A stretch of DNA of 64,000 bases, from NCBI RefSeq assembly GCF_023706045.1, contig NZ_BQYL01000001.1, positions 806,001-870,000 of the forward strand, read 5' to 3'. This DNA comes from Kangiella sp. TOML190. Its GTDB lineage: Bacteria > Pseudomonadota > Gammaproteobacteria > Enterobacterales > Kangiellaceae. The notes under the pieces were generated by a model. It saw only the letters and a program-made list of their open reading frames with translations, made no database searches and was not told where the DNA came from. The position numbers and the translations under genes were made by a program. Positions 44,272-53,558 of the stretch are shown here, piece after piece; positions within the stretch are counted from its first letter, which is position 1; each line of letters begins with the position of its first letter.

Positions 44272-46331
44272 TGACTAAGCAAGACTTATTATTTGAGCTT
44301 GGCACCGAAGAGCTACCGCCGAAAGCCTTAAAAGCTTTAAGTGAGGCGTTGCGGGATAATGTAGTGGCTAACTTAACCGCCAATGATTTTGAATATGATG
44401 TAGTCGAGGCTTATGCTGCCCCGCGCCGTTTGGCGCTCGTTGTGCGCCAATTAACCGATGCACAGCCGGATAAAGAGGTTGAGCGCCAAGGTCCAGCGGT
44501 AGCAGCAGCGTTTAATGAGGACGGAACGGCTAAGCCTGCGGCGATTGGTTTTGCCAAATCCTGTGGAGTAGAAGTCGAAGACTTGCAACGGATCGAAACG
44601 CCAAAAGGCGAGCGTTTAGGTTTTACTGTCGCACAACAAGGGCAACCCTTAAGTGACTTGATCGAAGAGATCATTAACAATGCACTAAAAAAATTACCGA
44701 TCCCAAAAGCGATGCGTTGGGGTGATCGTAGCGAGCAGTTTATTCGTCCGGTGCATTGGGCAGTGTTAATTCATGGTGATAAGGTTTTGGACGCCACCAT
44801 CGTTGGGGTTAAAACCAGCAACCAATCGCGCGGCCACCGTTTTATGGCGCCAGCAGCAATAGAGCTTAAGTCTGCTAACCAATATGTGGAAAAACTATTG
44901 GCGGCTAAAGTCGATGTAGATTATGAAAAACGTAAAGCCGTGGTCAAAGCACAGGTAGAAGCTGAAGCGAAAAACATTGGTGGCGCGGCACAAATCTCCG
45001 ACAGCCTGCTGGATGAAGTGACCAGTTTGGTGGAATGGCCAATGGCCTTAACCGGTAAGTTTGATGAAGAGTTTTTACAGGTGCCCGCCGAGTGTTTGAT
45101 CTCTTCTATGGCCGAGCATCAAAAGTATTTTCATGTGTTAGATAGTAACGGCAACTTGCTACCGAATTTTATTACCGTTGCCAATATTGAAAGTTCCAAT
45201 CCGCAAGCGGTGATCGAAGGCAACGAAAAAGTGATTCGTCCGCGTTTAGCCGATGCAATGTTTTTCTTCGATACAGACAAAAAAGTTAGCCTAGAAAGTC
45301 ATCAAGCGCACCTGAAGAATGTGGTATTCCAAAAGCAATTGGGTTCAGTGCAAGATAAAGCTGAGCGTATAGCTAAAATTGCTAAAGCCATTGCGCCGCA
45401 AATTGGCGCAGATCCAGAGCATGCGCAGCGTGCAGGTTTATTATCTAAATGTGACCTAGCCACTAACATGGTGGGTGAGTTTGATAAGCTACAAGGCATT
45501 ATGGGCACTTATTATGCGCGGCATGATGGCGAAGATGACAATGTTGCCATTGCCATGACTGAGCAATACTTACCAAAATTTTCTGGCGATAAGTTAGCGC
45601 AAAATCCAGTCGGGCAAGCGCTTGCTATTGCCGATCGAATTGACACGCTTGTCGGGATTTTTGGGATCGGACAAATTCCAAAGGGCTCGAAAGATCCCTT
45701 TGCGCTGAGGCGTTCTGCAATCGGTTTAATTCGAACCTTGGTTGAGAATAAGCTGACTCTCGATTTAAAAACACTGATCAAATTGGCCGCGGATAATTTG
45801 TCAGGGAAACTCACTAATTCGAATGTCGAGTCGGATGTTTTTGAATTTATTTTAGAGCGCTTTAAAGCCTGGTATTTAGAGTCCGGAGTGGATGCCAATA
45901 CCATTAATTCGGTATTGACGTTAAAACCAAGTTCACCACTGGACTTTGACGCGCGAGTTAAGGCCGTACAATTTTTCCAAACGCTACCGGAAGCGGAAAG
46001 TTTGTCGGCGGCTAATAAGAGGGTGAAAAATATTTTAGCTAAGGCAGACATTGAAATACCAAGCACCATTGATTCTTCTTTATTAGTAGAATCTGAGGAG
46101 CAGGTGTTAGCTAATGCTATTGCCCAAACTGAAAATAAACAAGCGCAACTTAATGACTACCAAGCCAAGTTAGAGCAGTTGGCCAGTTTGCGCGATGATG
46201 TGGATGCTTTCTTCGATAAAGTGATGGTTAATGCCGAAGATGTGAAAGTTAAAGCCAATCGTTTAGCGATGCTGAAAAAATTGCAGAGTTTATTTGGTTC
46301 GGTTGCTGATATTTCATTGCTGCAAAATTAA
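44271..46331 (+). CDS. glyS: Glycyl-tRNA synthetase beta subunit
   Basis: A 686-residue beta subunit needed for tRNA recognition. It begins with DLLFELGTEELPPKAL. The HD-like domain block MVGEFDKLQGIMGTYYARHDGE and the C-terminal anticodon-binding DALR-like region (about 590-686) are present. It pairs with glyQ. A degenerate copy of a palindromic repeat follows directly. Confidence 0.97.
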   Translation: MTKQDLLFELGTEELPPKALKALSEALRDNVVANLTANDFEYDVVEAYAAPRRLALVVRQLTDAQPDKEVERQGPAVAAAFNEDGTAKPAAIGFAKSCGVEVEDLQRIETPKGERLGFTVAQQGQPLSDLIEEIINNALKKLPIPKAMRWGDRSEQFIRPVHWAVLIHGDKVLDATIVGVKTSNQSRGHRFMAPAAIELKSANQYVEKLLAAKVDVDYEKRKAVVKAQVEAEAKNIGGAAQISDSLLDEVTSLVEWPMALTGKFDEEFLQVPAECLISSMAEHQKYFHVLDSNGNLLPNFITVANIESSNPQAVIEGNEKVIRPRLADAMFFFDTDKKVSLESHQAHLKNVVFQKQLGSVQDKAERIAKIAKAIAPQIGADPEHAQRAGLLSKCDLATNMVGEFDKLQGIMGTYYARHDGEDDNVAIAMTEQYLPKFSGDKLAQNPVGQALAIADRIDTLVGIFGIGQIPKGSKDPFALRRSAIGLIRTLVENKLTLDLKTLIKLAADNLSGKLTNSNVESDVFEFILERFKAWYLESGVDANTINSVLTLKPSSPLDFDARVKAVQFFQTLPEAESLSAANKRVKNILAKADIEIPSTIDSSLLVESEEQVLANAIAQTENKQAQLNDYQAKLEQLASLRDDVDAFFDKVMVNAEDVKVKANRLAMLKKLQSLFGSVADISLLQN

Positions 46332-46336
46332 TTATC

Positions 46337-46380
46337 ATTGTGAAGTTTTGCGAGGAACGGGCGACGCGGCAATTTTATAA
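46337..46380. repeat. Degenerate copy of the palindromic dispersed repeat
   Basis: The start CATTGTGA and the end ACGCGGCAATTTTATAA match the left half of the 7080-7164 element (CATTGCGA... ACGCGGCAATTTTGTAA) at nearly every base, with a divergent middle. It fills the glyS-gmhB gap and reaches within 2 bases of the gmhB ATG, so it supplies that gene's leader. Confidence 0.6.
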
Positions 46381-46382
46381 TT

Positions 46383-46937
46383 ATGGATAAAGTTATAGAC
46401 TGGTCAAAAATTAAAGCGGTGGTTCTGGATCGTGATGGAGTTATTAATCACGATTCAGATGCTTATATCAAGTCGCCAGAAGAATGGATCCCGATTGCTG
46501 GTAGTTTGGCTGCTATTGCAAAATTGAATCAAGGCTTTAAAGTCGCGATTGCGACCAATCAATCGGGTATTGGTCGCGGCTTTTATGATGAATTAGTACT
46601 TGCGCAAATGCATCAAAAAATGGCCGACTTGTTGGCTAAGCATCATGGCCATATCGACCAAATCGAATTCTGTCCGCATCATCCGGATGATGGTTGCGAA
46701 TGCCGCAAACCAAATACCTTGATGCTGGAGAAAATTGCCAGAAATTTTGATCTCGATCCTAGTGAAATGGTGTTTATTGGAGATTCAAAGTCCGATTATG
46801 AATCTGCGCAAGCGTTTGATTGTGCTTTTGTTCTGGTGCTGACCGGTAAGGGTTTGCAAACGTTGGAAAAACTGGCGGGAAAAGATATTCAGATAGAAAA
46901 AAGCCTTGCCAAATTGGTTGAAACCATTGGCAATTGA
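46383..46937 (+). CDS. gmhB: D,D-heptose 1,7-bisphosphate phosphatase
   Basis: A 184-residue HAD-superfamily phosphatase that removes the C7 phosphate in ADP-heptose synthesis for the LPS core. The nucleophile motif is VLDRDGVIN, motif II is ATNQSGIGRG, the zinc-loop cysteines are in CPHHPDDGCECRKP, and motif IV is FIGDSKSDYESA. hldE, from the same pathway, starts at 63049. In relatives gmhB often follows glyS, as here. Confidence 0.95.
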   Translation: MDKVIDWSKIKAVVLDRDGVINHDSDAYIKSPEEWIPIAGSLAAIAKLNQGFKVAIATNQSGIGRGFYDELVLAQMHQKMADLLAKHHGHIDQIEFCPHHPDDGCECRKPNTLMLEKIARNFDLDPSEMVFIGDSKSDYESAQAFDCAFVLVLTGKGLQTLEKLAGKDIQIEKSLAKLVETIGN

Positions 46938-47688
46938 ATCGTCATTAATTGTTGGCGCCGGGAAGTTTGGGCGGCGTTTCTATGATTTTTTACAAGCCCA
47001 TGGCCAAGACCCAATTACTCTTTCCAAAAGTGATAAAGCTTGGTCACAGCAGCATATAAGGCTCGATCTTTTAGCAAAGAGTCTACAGCTGCCAAGCTTA
47101 CCCAAGATTGATCAGTTATATTTGATTGTAGCGCCAACTTATCGCACTCAAGAGGCATACCAAAACATTTATATTGATGGTTTGGGTAATTTGCTTCGGG
47201 CATTGCTTAAGCAGCAACGTAGTTTTCACGCCACTTTTTTATCATCAACCGCCGTTTATGGCTCTCAACGATTGGGCCTGATTGATGAAAATTCACCGAC
47301 GCAACCGGATAATTTTCGCGGTGAGCTGCTACTGCAAGCAGAGCAACAGATCCAACAGATGGCTCCTTCGAGTTCAATAGTTCGAGCCAGCGGGCTCTAT
47401 TCGCGTCAGCGAGAGCGATTATTGCAATCTTTGTTAGATAAGCAAAAAGCGTCCGACGCTAAATGGTTAAATTTGGTGCATGAAGCTGATTTGTGCCAAT
47501 GGTTACTAAAAGCCTCGGAAAATCAATGGCCTAGTGTGATCGCTAGTGATGGTGTGCCATTTCAAAGGACGCAGCTTTACCAAGAGCAAGCGGTAGATAA
47601 GCAGGGCTATCGACAGTTTAAGAGCCAATATTTCGAACAAATGGATTTGCAATATGTCAGTTTTGTGGATTGGTTCGATAGCCTTTAA
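46927..47688 (+). CDS. NAD(P)-binding epimerase-like protein (YeeZ-like)
   Basis: A protein of about 253 residues with an atypical extended-SDR fold. The Rossmann motif is IVGAGKFGRRF near the N-terminus. SSTAVYGSQRLGLIDENSP is the typical epimerase block, but the usual YxxxK is not obvious, since GELLLQAEQQ stands there. It resembles YeeZ, whose substrate is unknown. The start is uncertain: TTG 46927 overlaps the gmhB stop, and TTG 46906 or 46918 are alternatives. Confidence 0.78.
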   Translation: MAIESSLIVGAGKFGRRFYDFLQAHGQDPITLSKSDKAWSQQHIRLDLLAKSLQLPSLPKIDQLYLIVAPTYRTQEAYQNIYIDGLGNLLRALLKQQRSFHATFLSSTAVYGSQRLGLIDENSPTQPDNFRGELLLQAEQQIQQMAPSSSIVRASGLYSRQRERLLQSLLDKQKASDAKWLNLVHEADLCQWLLKASENQWPSVIASDGVPFQRTQLYQEQAVDKQGYRQFKSQYFEQMDLQYVSFVDWFDSL

Positions 47689-47771
47689 ATAAACAGTTTT
47701 TTACAATTGATATTAGGATTTTAGGACGAGTAAGAGTAAAATTGCCGTCCGCTTTAGAGAGGTGAATGACA

Positions 47772-48503
47772 ATGAAATTAACTAAAATTTTTGCTGCAGT
47801 AGCTGCTGTAGTTTCCATGGGCTCAGTGCAAGCATCGGGTTTGTTAGCCGACGCTCCTGAGGAAGGCACTAAAGGTAATATCGATCTAGGCTTCGTTGAT
47901 ACGTCGGGTAACACTAACACGACGACTATGAATGGTGCTTTTGATTATCTGATTCGAGTGTCCGATCCTTATTCGATGGGCTTTAGTGTTACCGGTTTAA
48001 ACAACTCTGATGATGACGAGCGCTCTGCGGAAAAGTATACTTTCGCATGGAATAATCGTTATGACTTATCTGAGAAAGATTTTTTGTACGGTACTTTAGA
48101 TTACGTTAATGACTATTTTGGTGCTTATGATTACCAATCTGGTGTCTATTTTGGTTACGGTCGTCAAATTTTCAAAGACGACAGTGGCAGCCTTTCTTTA
48201 GGTGTTGCTGCTGGTTATCGAATCAATAAAGTATTTGTTGGCGATGATGAAAAAGAAGGTGTTTTGCGTGGCGACTTGGACTATGCCTACAATATTTCAG
48301 AATCAGCCACTTTTACCCAGAAGTTAACGGCGATCATTGGTGAAGAGGTGGACACTTATGATTCGGAAACGGCTTTGACAGCTAAGCTTTCTGACAGTTT
48401 GGCATTGAAAGTAGCCTATTTGGTAACTCATAATTCAAAAGTTCCTGCTGATCGTGACAAAACTGATAAGACTGCCTCAGTTGGAGTAAGCTATAGCTTC
48501 TAA
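47772..48503 (+). CDS. DUF481 outer-membrane beta-barrel protein (YdiY-like)
   Basis: A 243-residue protein with a signal peptide (cleavage near VQA-SG, residue 22). It consists of alternating beta strands and ends in SVGVSYSF with the C-terminal Phe required for outer-membrane assembly. The N-terminal GNIDLGFVDTSGNTNTTT is the DUF481 signature. The function is unknown. ATG 47772 is chosen because GAGAGG is 9 bases upstream; ATG 47766 is only 3 bases from it. Its terminator is now displaced by the transposon insertion at 48515. Confidence 0.88.
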   Translation: MKLTKIFAAVAAVVSMGSVQASGLLADAPEEGTKGNIDLGFVDTSGNTNTTTMNGAFDYLIRVSDPYSMGFSVTGLNNSDDDERSAEKYTFAWNNRYDLSEKDFLYGTLDYVNDYFGAYDYQSGVYFGYGRQIFKDDSGSLSLGVAAGYRINKVFVGDDEKEGVLRGDLDYAYNISESATFTQKLTAIIGEEVDTYDSETALTAKLSDSLALKVAYLVTHNSKVPADRDKTDKTASVGVSYSF

Positions 48504-48506
48504 ACG

Positions 48507-48514
48507 AAGTTAGC
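48507..48514 (+). repeat. Target-site duplication, left copy
   Basis: AAGTTAGC directly abuts the left terminal inverted repeat and is identical to 55381-55388. An 8-bp duplication is the usual outcome for IS1595-family transposition. Confidence 0.93.
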
Positions 48515-48539
48515 CGCTATTAGGTAGCAAATGCACCTA
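48515..48539 (+). repeat. Left terminal inverted repeat (25 bp)
   Basis: It begins CGCTATTAGG and is the exact reverse complement of 55356-55380. Inside both ends the shared CCTAATTAA continues the similarity, after a 10-base gap on the left side. Confidence 0.95.
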
Positions 48540-48550
48540 ATAGCGTGCTC

Positions 48551-50455
48551 CTAATTAATGGGGACTTTTTCCGCCTCAGAAAACCTTTTAAGGGTTATAA
48601 GCAAGTTTTTTAAATTCATATAGGCAATTTTATAATTAGGATTTAAGGCAATTGCTTTCCTATAGGCCTCTTCAGCTTTGGCGTATTCGCCTATTCTTTT
48701 TAAAGAAACGCCGTAATTAGAAAATTGTTTAGCGTCATCTGGAAGAAGTTCAGTTAGATGCTTATATACATCTACTACTTTCTCGTACTCTTTTAATTTC
48801 TGAAACTGGTTAGCCAGTGAAAGATATAAATCTTCATCATTTGACTTTATCCTTAATGTTTCATCAAAATGGTGCATCGCTTCGTTTGAGCGATTTGAGT
48901 TAAGTAATAAAATAGCATAATTGAATTGAATCTGTGCAATGTTTTCATTTATGGATATAACTTTTCTATATGCCTCGTCCGCTTCCTTTATTCGATTAGC
49001 AGAATGTAGACTTAAAGCTAATCCTATATAAGATGACAAACTTTCTGGATGTAAAGAAATACTTTTTTTGTAGATTTTTATGGCCTCATTATGCTTAGTT
49101 CTTCCGGCTAATACATTACCCAAAGCGTAAAGTGAGTAATGACTTTCAGGTGATAGCTGTATCGCTTTTTTGGCATATTGTTCTGCCTTGTCCAGATCAT
49201 TAGATTTTAAATATGCGTAGCTAAGTCCTGCATAACCCATTTCGCTTTTCGGGAATCTCTCAAGATGCTTTTTGAAATAACTAAGTGCATCATTATGTCT
49301 GTTCTGAGCTGCGTATATATATCCTAAATATGAGTATGCCAAGTGAGGTGCGTGGCCTATATCTAAAAATTTGAGGAATGCTTTTTCAGCTAACATGAAT
49401 TCATTGAGATCATAGAAATGAATGCCATGTACAAAGCAGTCTATAGGGCTTTCATCATTACAAGCCTTATCAAACATTTTGTCTGACATTTTAATATTGC
49501 CTAGCTGTTTGTGAAAAATGCCAGTAATAAAACAGTCGTGAGTGGAGTTTTCACTCTTTAGACAGGCTCTAGTCAGGTATTGCATTACTTCTGACTTATC
49601 GCTTGACTGAAAAGCTACATCGCCACATGTATCAGGACTAATATAGCAGGCTGCTTTCTCAATTATGTTAATGCTCTTGTTATCTTGTTTTATAAAAGGA
49701 TACATGGCTATTCCTATTGATAGTACTAAGCCTGATAAAATTATCCCTAAAGAGCTACCGGGTTTGCTTTCTATGTCTAGCCATCTCGAAAGAAATGTTT
49801 TAGAGGATAGCTTCATCACCCAAGTAGATAAAACATATAACCATGAAAGAAAAGAGGTTAAAAAAGTTGAGTAAAAAAAGATAGAATATACACTAAATGC
49901 TGCTACCATTTTCATAATTGAAACATCATGTACATTAGCGATCCATAGATATACAAGTATATAAGTGCTAATAATTACTGCAGATAATACAATGTCAGCA
50001 AACAATAAGAACAAATGCCCGAAAACCCCTTTCACATTTTCAAACAATTTAAGTAAATATCTTGTTTGAAGCAAAGAAAGGTAATCTGGGACAAAGTTGA
50101 TCAGAATACCAAGGGTTAAGATCTGAAATAAGGCTAGTTCTGTTTGTATCCGCGGTCTTTCGCTTGAAAAAAATGAGGCATTGTTAAAGACTACATATAA
50201 GATTAGAACGAAGCTTAAAGAAGCTATACACGAGTTAACAATGCATCTAACAGATAAGTGCTTAGAGCCAAATATACTGTCAAAGAAATTGTTATAGTGT
50301 TTTATCCAACTATCTTCATAATCTCCCCAAAGCCATAAAGAGAAACTTTCTCTTTTGCTTTGCGACATATGACTAATTGAAAACTTTGAAAAATTGTAAA
50401 CTGCTACAACAATGGCAAAAAGGATTCCAAAGTAGCTTATAAATGTACTATCCAT
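48551..50455 (-). CDS. Polytopic membrane protein with C-terminal TPR array (transposon cargo)
   Basis: A 634-residue protein. The N-terminal 255 residues hold about six membrane segments (near 5-25, 75-95, 106-126, 147-175, 182-210, 233-253). After a Cys-containing linker (about 260-340), roughly eight TPR-type helical repeats run to the end (for example AYSYLGYIYAAQNRHNDALSY in two parts, then YAKKAIQLSPES and YRKAIALNPNYK). It starts 10 bases after the DUF262 gene, so the two are co-transcribed. It ends 12 bases from the left TIR. No known family for the whole architecture. Confidence 0.85.
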   Translation of the reverse strand: MDSTFISYFGILFAIVVAVYNFSKFSISHMSQSKRESFSLWLWGDYEDSWIKHYNNFFDSIFGSKHLSVRCIVNSCIASLSFVLILYVVFNNASFFSSERPRIQTELALFQILTLGILINFVPDYLSLLQTRYLLKLFENVKGVFGHLFLLFADIVLSAVIISTYILVYLWIANVHDVSIMKMVAAFSVYSIFFYSTFLTSFLSWLYVLSTWVMKLSSKTFLSRWLDIESKPGSSLGIILSGLVLSIGIAMYPFIKQDNKSINIIEKAACYISPDTCGDVAFQSSDKSEVMQYLTRACLKSENSTHDCFITGIFHKQLGNIKMSDKMFDKACNDESPIDCFVHGIHFYDLNEFMLAEKAFLKFLDIGHAPHLAYSYLGYIYAAQNRHNDALSYFKKHLERFPKSEMGYAGLSYAYLKSNDLDKAEQYAKKAIQLSPESHYSLYALGNVLAGRTKHNEAIKIYKKSISLHPESLSSYIGLALSLHSANRIKEADEAYRKVISINENIAQIQFNYAILLLNSNRSNEAMHHFDETLRIKSNDEDLYLSLANQFQKLKEYEKVVDVYKHLTELLPDDAKQFSNYGVSLKRIGEYAKAEEAYRKAIALNPNYKIAYMNLKNLLITLKRFSEAEKVPIN

Positions 50456-50465
50456 ATAAATAAAT

Positions 50466-52157
50466 TTAGAAATCAGATCGCCAAATATGGCTGGCTAATT
50501 TAGACATCTCCGTTTGTCTTGCTCGTAAAGCATCAGGATTCCAAGTCTGAGCGTTGATCTGGTTCGCAGAAGAGTAAACGCTCTCAATATAACTATTAAC
50601 TTTAACTGCAAAAACTTCGTTACCAATTTCTCTATTCAAATTTGCTTCAAGTAAGCAATAGTTACCCAATCGATATAAGAAGCCTTCTTGAGAGTCTTTA
50701 GGAAAGTGTTCCAACCATGCTCTGCTAGAGTTTTCAGGGAAAATATGCTCAATTGTTCCTGCATCCAGTTCAAAGTCCCTATTTATTCCTGACATATGCT
50801 CTTCAATTTTATATAGAATATATCTAACCAGTTTTTTTCGTCTTTTATTATTCATAACCTTATTAGAAAAGTCATGTTCAAACTCTTCATCACTTACATA
50901 AATACTCTTTAGTTGCTCGAAAACATGCCTGGCTCTGGTTATCTCATTTTTGCTTATTTTAACTGCCGCGGCGTTATACGCTTTTTCTAGCTCATTAGGG
51001 TTTCTTCCGCATATGACACTGTATCGAAATGAAATTGCTATGCTTAGTTTTATAGTTTTTCTAAACTCTTCATCAGTGAAGTTGTTATATGCGGATAATA
51101 GAAGGGGTGTAATTTGTTTAACATTAAAAAGGCTAAACTCTCGGATTAAAGTTTTGGTTCCATCTCTGTCTTTCCAAATGTCGGAGTTATAGTTTTTTAA
51201 GGCTTCAAAAATATCAGCATTAACCTCAAGCTCTTCAAGTAAAGCCAGAGCCTTGGGCGCTGAGTCTACTCTACTTTTAATGGTTTTGAATAGCCTATCA
51301 GATCTTACTAGAGAAGATTTCGAATTTATAAAGTACCTAAGAAAGTCTGGCAGTTTATCAGTTCCAACGGTATCGCCTATTCGCTTCCACCTTCTTTGTT
51401 GAAGTTCTATTTCATTCTCATCGTCAATTAACGAAAATAAATAGTTTTTTAAAAGATCTGTCGAGGTTAATTCAACACCACGCGCATTTAATGTTTCAAA
51501 CACTATATAAGCACTTAAATCATCTTCCACATTTATTTCTATAAAGAGAATCCTTCTTGAAATTAATTCAATGATTAATGCTGCAAGCGATGCTCCATTA
51601 TCTTTTAAATTATCTAAGGTATTAATTTTTTCAGAAAAGTATAAGTATGCCCGATACAATCTTTTATTAGAGGCCGATAAACTTCTAATATTATTAGGCT
51701 CAACCAATTGAAGTAAATTGTTTTGAAAAAACTCATCATTATTTTTATTTAAAAACAATTTACTTGTATATTTTAAGGTCGTAGCGTGCTTATCGTCTAA
51801 GTAATTTCGCCTTAAAATCTCAACACGTTCTTTATTTTGCTCCTTTTCCTGCCCGGCATCCGCCAAATCTTCTATCCGTTTTATTATCGTAAGTATAATT
51901 ATAGAAAAGGTTGTGAACCTTTGCTGACCATCTATCACGCTTGAAACTTTATCTTCGAGTTTCTGCAGAACTATTGATCCCATATAGTGGTAGGATTCAG
52001 GGTTATTTATTAAGGCTACAATATCTTCCCAAAGGTCTTCCCAATGCTCTTCTGACCAAGAGTAATCTCTTTGATAGGGAGGGACATGATAAATCTTACT
52101 AGAAGACAATAAGTCATCTAGCGTAACTGTACTTGTATTTAATAGATTTTTTGACAT
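50466..52157 (-). CDS. DUF262-DUF1524 GmrSD-like protein (transposon cargo)
   Basis: A 563-residue protein of single-chain GmrSD type. The DUF262 (GmrS-like, ParB/Srx-related nucleotide-using) domain shows VPPYQRDYSW (residues 25-34), HYMGSIVLQ and the signature DGQQR (76-80). The C-terminal DUF1524 (GmrD-like His-Me finger nuclease) has H471 in TIEHIFPE, then N499 in LGNYCLL and N508 in LNREIGN. GmrSD proteins are type IV restriction enzymes that cut modified phage DNA, and related proteins act in other defences. The target here is unknown. Confidence 0.88.
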   Translation of the reverse strand: MSKNLLNTSTVTLDDLLSSSKIYHVPPYQRDYSWSEEHWEDLWEDIVALINNPESYHYMGSIVLQKLEDKVSSVIDGQQRFTTFSIIILTIIKRIEDLADAGQEKEQNKERVEILRRNYLDDKHATTLKYTSKLFLNKNNDEFFQNNLLQLVEPNNIRSLSASNKRLYRAYLYFSEKINTLDNLKDNGASLAALIIELISRRILFIEINVEDDLSAYIVFETLNARGVELTSTDLLKNYLFSLIDDENEIELQQRRWKRIGDTVGTDKLPDFLRYFINSKSSLVRSDRLFKTIKSRVDSAPKALALLEELEVNADIFEALKNYNSDIWKDRDGTKTLIREFSLFNVKQITPLLLSAYNNFTDEEFRKTIKLSIAISFRYSVICGRNPNELEKAYNAAAVKISKNEITRARHVFEQLKSIYVSDEEFEHDFSNKVMNNKRRKKLVRYILYKIEEHMSGINRDFELDAGTIEHIFPENSSRAWLEHFPKDSQEGFLYRLGNYCLLEANLNREIGNEVFAVKVNSYIESVYSSANQINAQTWNPDALRARQTEMSKLASHIWRSDF

Positions 52158-52231
52158 ATGGAATTCCTTTTACTTTAAACATGACAATGCAAATATGCAT
52201 TAAATTCAAATGGTTACATCATTATTAGGTA

Positions 52232-52243
52232 ATACTATAGTAT
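52232..52243. promoter_or_regulatory. 12-bp palindrome upstream of the DUF262 gene
   Basis: ATACTATAGTAT is perfect and lies 74 bases before the DUF262 start, in the 100-base gap after the 278-residue gene. It may mark an internal promoter or operator for the DUF262-TPR pair. In such AT-rich DNA it could also be chance. Confidence 0.3.
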
Positions 52244-52257
52244 TGTAGTTATTTAAA

Positions 52258-53094
52258 TCAAACTGATTGTTTTGTCTGGCTTTCATTTTTATAGTTATTT
52301 AGCTCTTCAAGATTAATCGAGCTTAAGACCGTGAATATTTCGGCTCTTTCAAAACCATATACCTCTTTTCCAAGCATATGGTTTAATTTGCTTTTTATAA
52401 ATATTATCCAACTACTAAATGATTCTGTTTTACGCACTTTCTTTTGGTGGCTGCTAATTTTTTTTAATATCCCCGTTCTCTCAAACATCAGTTCATATAA
52501 ATCAAAGCCAATTACGTCTGTTGGAGTACACATCGATAAGGTGATAATTGTTTTAATGAGCAATTCAATAACTAAATCTGCATGCTCTTCATATAAATCA
52601 TGAAATACCAGCAAAGCTGCAGCTGAATCCAGTGAGCAATGTTTTGAGATATGTTCAATTAACTCTTTAGAAATTTCATTTTGTTGAACTCTCTGACTAT
52701 ATGCTTCCTCATAAAATATCTTTGAAGAAAGCTCAGGGTTTAGCAGCCTTAATAAAATAGAAGCGCTTGAAGTGTCATCAACCTTAAGAGCAAAAGCTTG
52801 CCATATGGGATGCCTTAATGTCGACATGCTCAAATCTGGCAGGTATTTATCCATAGCCTCTATTATATGGGTTCGATCTATTACTTCACCTCCACTTTTC
52901 AGTGTCCAAAAATTTCCTTTTGAAGTCGGTAGAGCAGGTAACTGAGGGTTGTAACTTCGCTCTAATTCAAAAAAGTCATAGAGGTGATTATGGTGACTTA
53001 CATTCATTCTCATACAAGCAACCGAGACATAGTACTTCGTTGCAATACTTTTTATCTCTTTGGGCAGCTTTCTATATGCTTGGAGAGTGTACAT
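52258..53094 (-). CDS. Unknown 278-residue protein (transposon cargo)
   Basis: A soluble-looking, largely alpha-helical protein without signal peptide or recognised motif. The N-terminus (LPKEIKSIATKYYVSVACMRM) and central segments are amphipathic, and it is Ser/Leu/Glu-rich. It is the first gene of the leftward series (278 aa, DUF262, TPR) and divergent from a small DNA-binding-like gene 138 bases away. Given its place it may take part in the cargo's function. Confidence 0.72.
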   Translation of the reverse strand: MYTLQAYRKLPKEIKSIATKYYVSVACMRMNVSHHNHLYDFFELERSYNPQLPALPTSKGNFWTLKSGGEVIDRTHIIEAMDKYLPDLSMSTLRHPIWQAFALKVDDTSSASILLRLLNPELSSKIFYEEAYSQRVQQNEISKELIEHISKHCSLDSAAALLVFHDLYEEHADLVIELLIKTIITLSMCTPTDVIGFDLYELMFERTGILKKISSHQKKVRKTESFSSWIIFIKSKLNHMLGKEVYGFERAEIFTVLSSINLEELNNYKNESQTKQSV

Positions 53095-53232
53095 TCTGTT
53101 GTTTACCAGTGGTTGTTTATTGGGTAGTTGCCGTTTGAGGTCATCATAACTTTATTCAAATACTTTGATTCTTACAATAGAATCGAAAAGTATCTTTAAA
53201 TCACGAATCTATACAGTTGCGGAGTATTTCAA

Positions 53233-53511
53233 ATGATAAATACATATGATGAACTAAAAGAATTAACTCTTGAGTTAGAAATTCAATTATTGCAGCTGTA
53301 TAAATCTCCAATTTTGCACGGTGAATCTCTTCAACTTTCATTGGGGTATAAAAGTTTAGATGCAATGAGGCAATCTTTTGCTAAAGGCAGAGCGCCAATT
53401 AAGTTATTCAAAATGAGTAATAGGAGAGGGAAATATGCTTTAACAAAAGATGTTGCAGCATACTTAGCTAAAACCAGATTAGATATAGATAAGGAGGAGC
53501 ATATGAAATAA
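53233..53511 (+). CDS. Small excisionase/MerR-like DNA-binding protein candidate
   Basis: A 92-residue protein. The central part (HGESLQLSLGYKSLDAMRQ, then KGRAPIKLFKMSNRRGKYALTKDVAAYLAK split at RRG) looks like a winged-helix excisionase-type fold, with a helix-turn-helix, a basic wing and a final helix. It is divergent from the cargo operon and on the same strand as the transposase. A regulatory or accessory role is plausible but inferred. Confidence 0.62.
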   Translation: MINTYDELKELTLELEIQLLQLYKSPILHGESLQLSLGYKSLDAMRQSFAKGRAPIKLFKMSNRRGKYALTKDVAAYLAKTRLDIDKEEHMK

Positions 53512-53558
53512 AAAGGAAATAGCTTATTTAATCGAGGCAATTAGCTAGAAAGCAAAAA

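Noticed and set aside
45512-46069. Open frame of 185 codons on the minus strand inside glyS
   Set aside because: It lies wholly within the conserved glyS coding region and looks like a codon-bias shadow.
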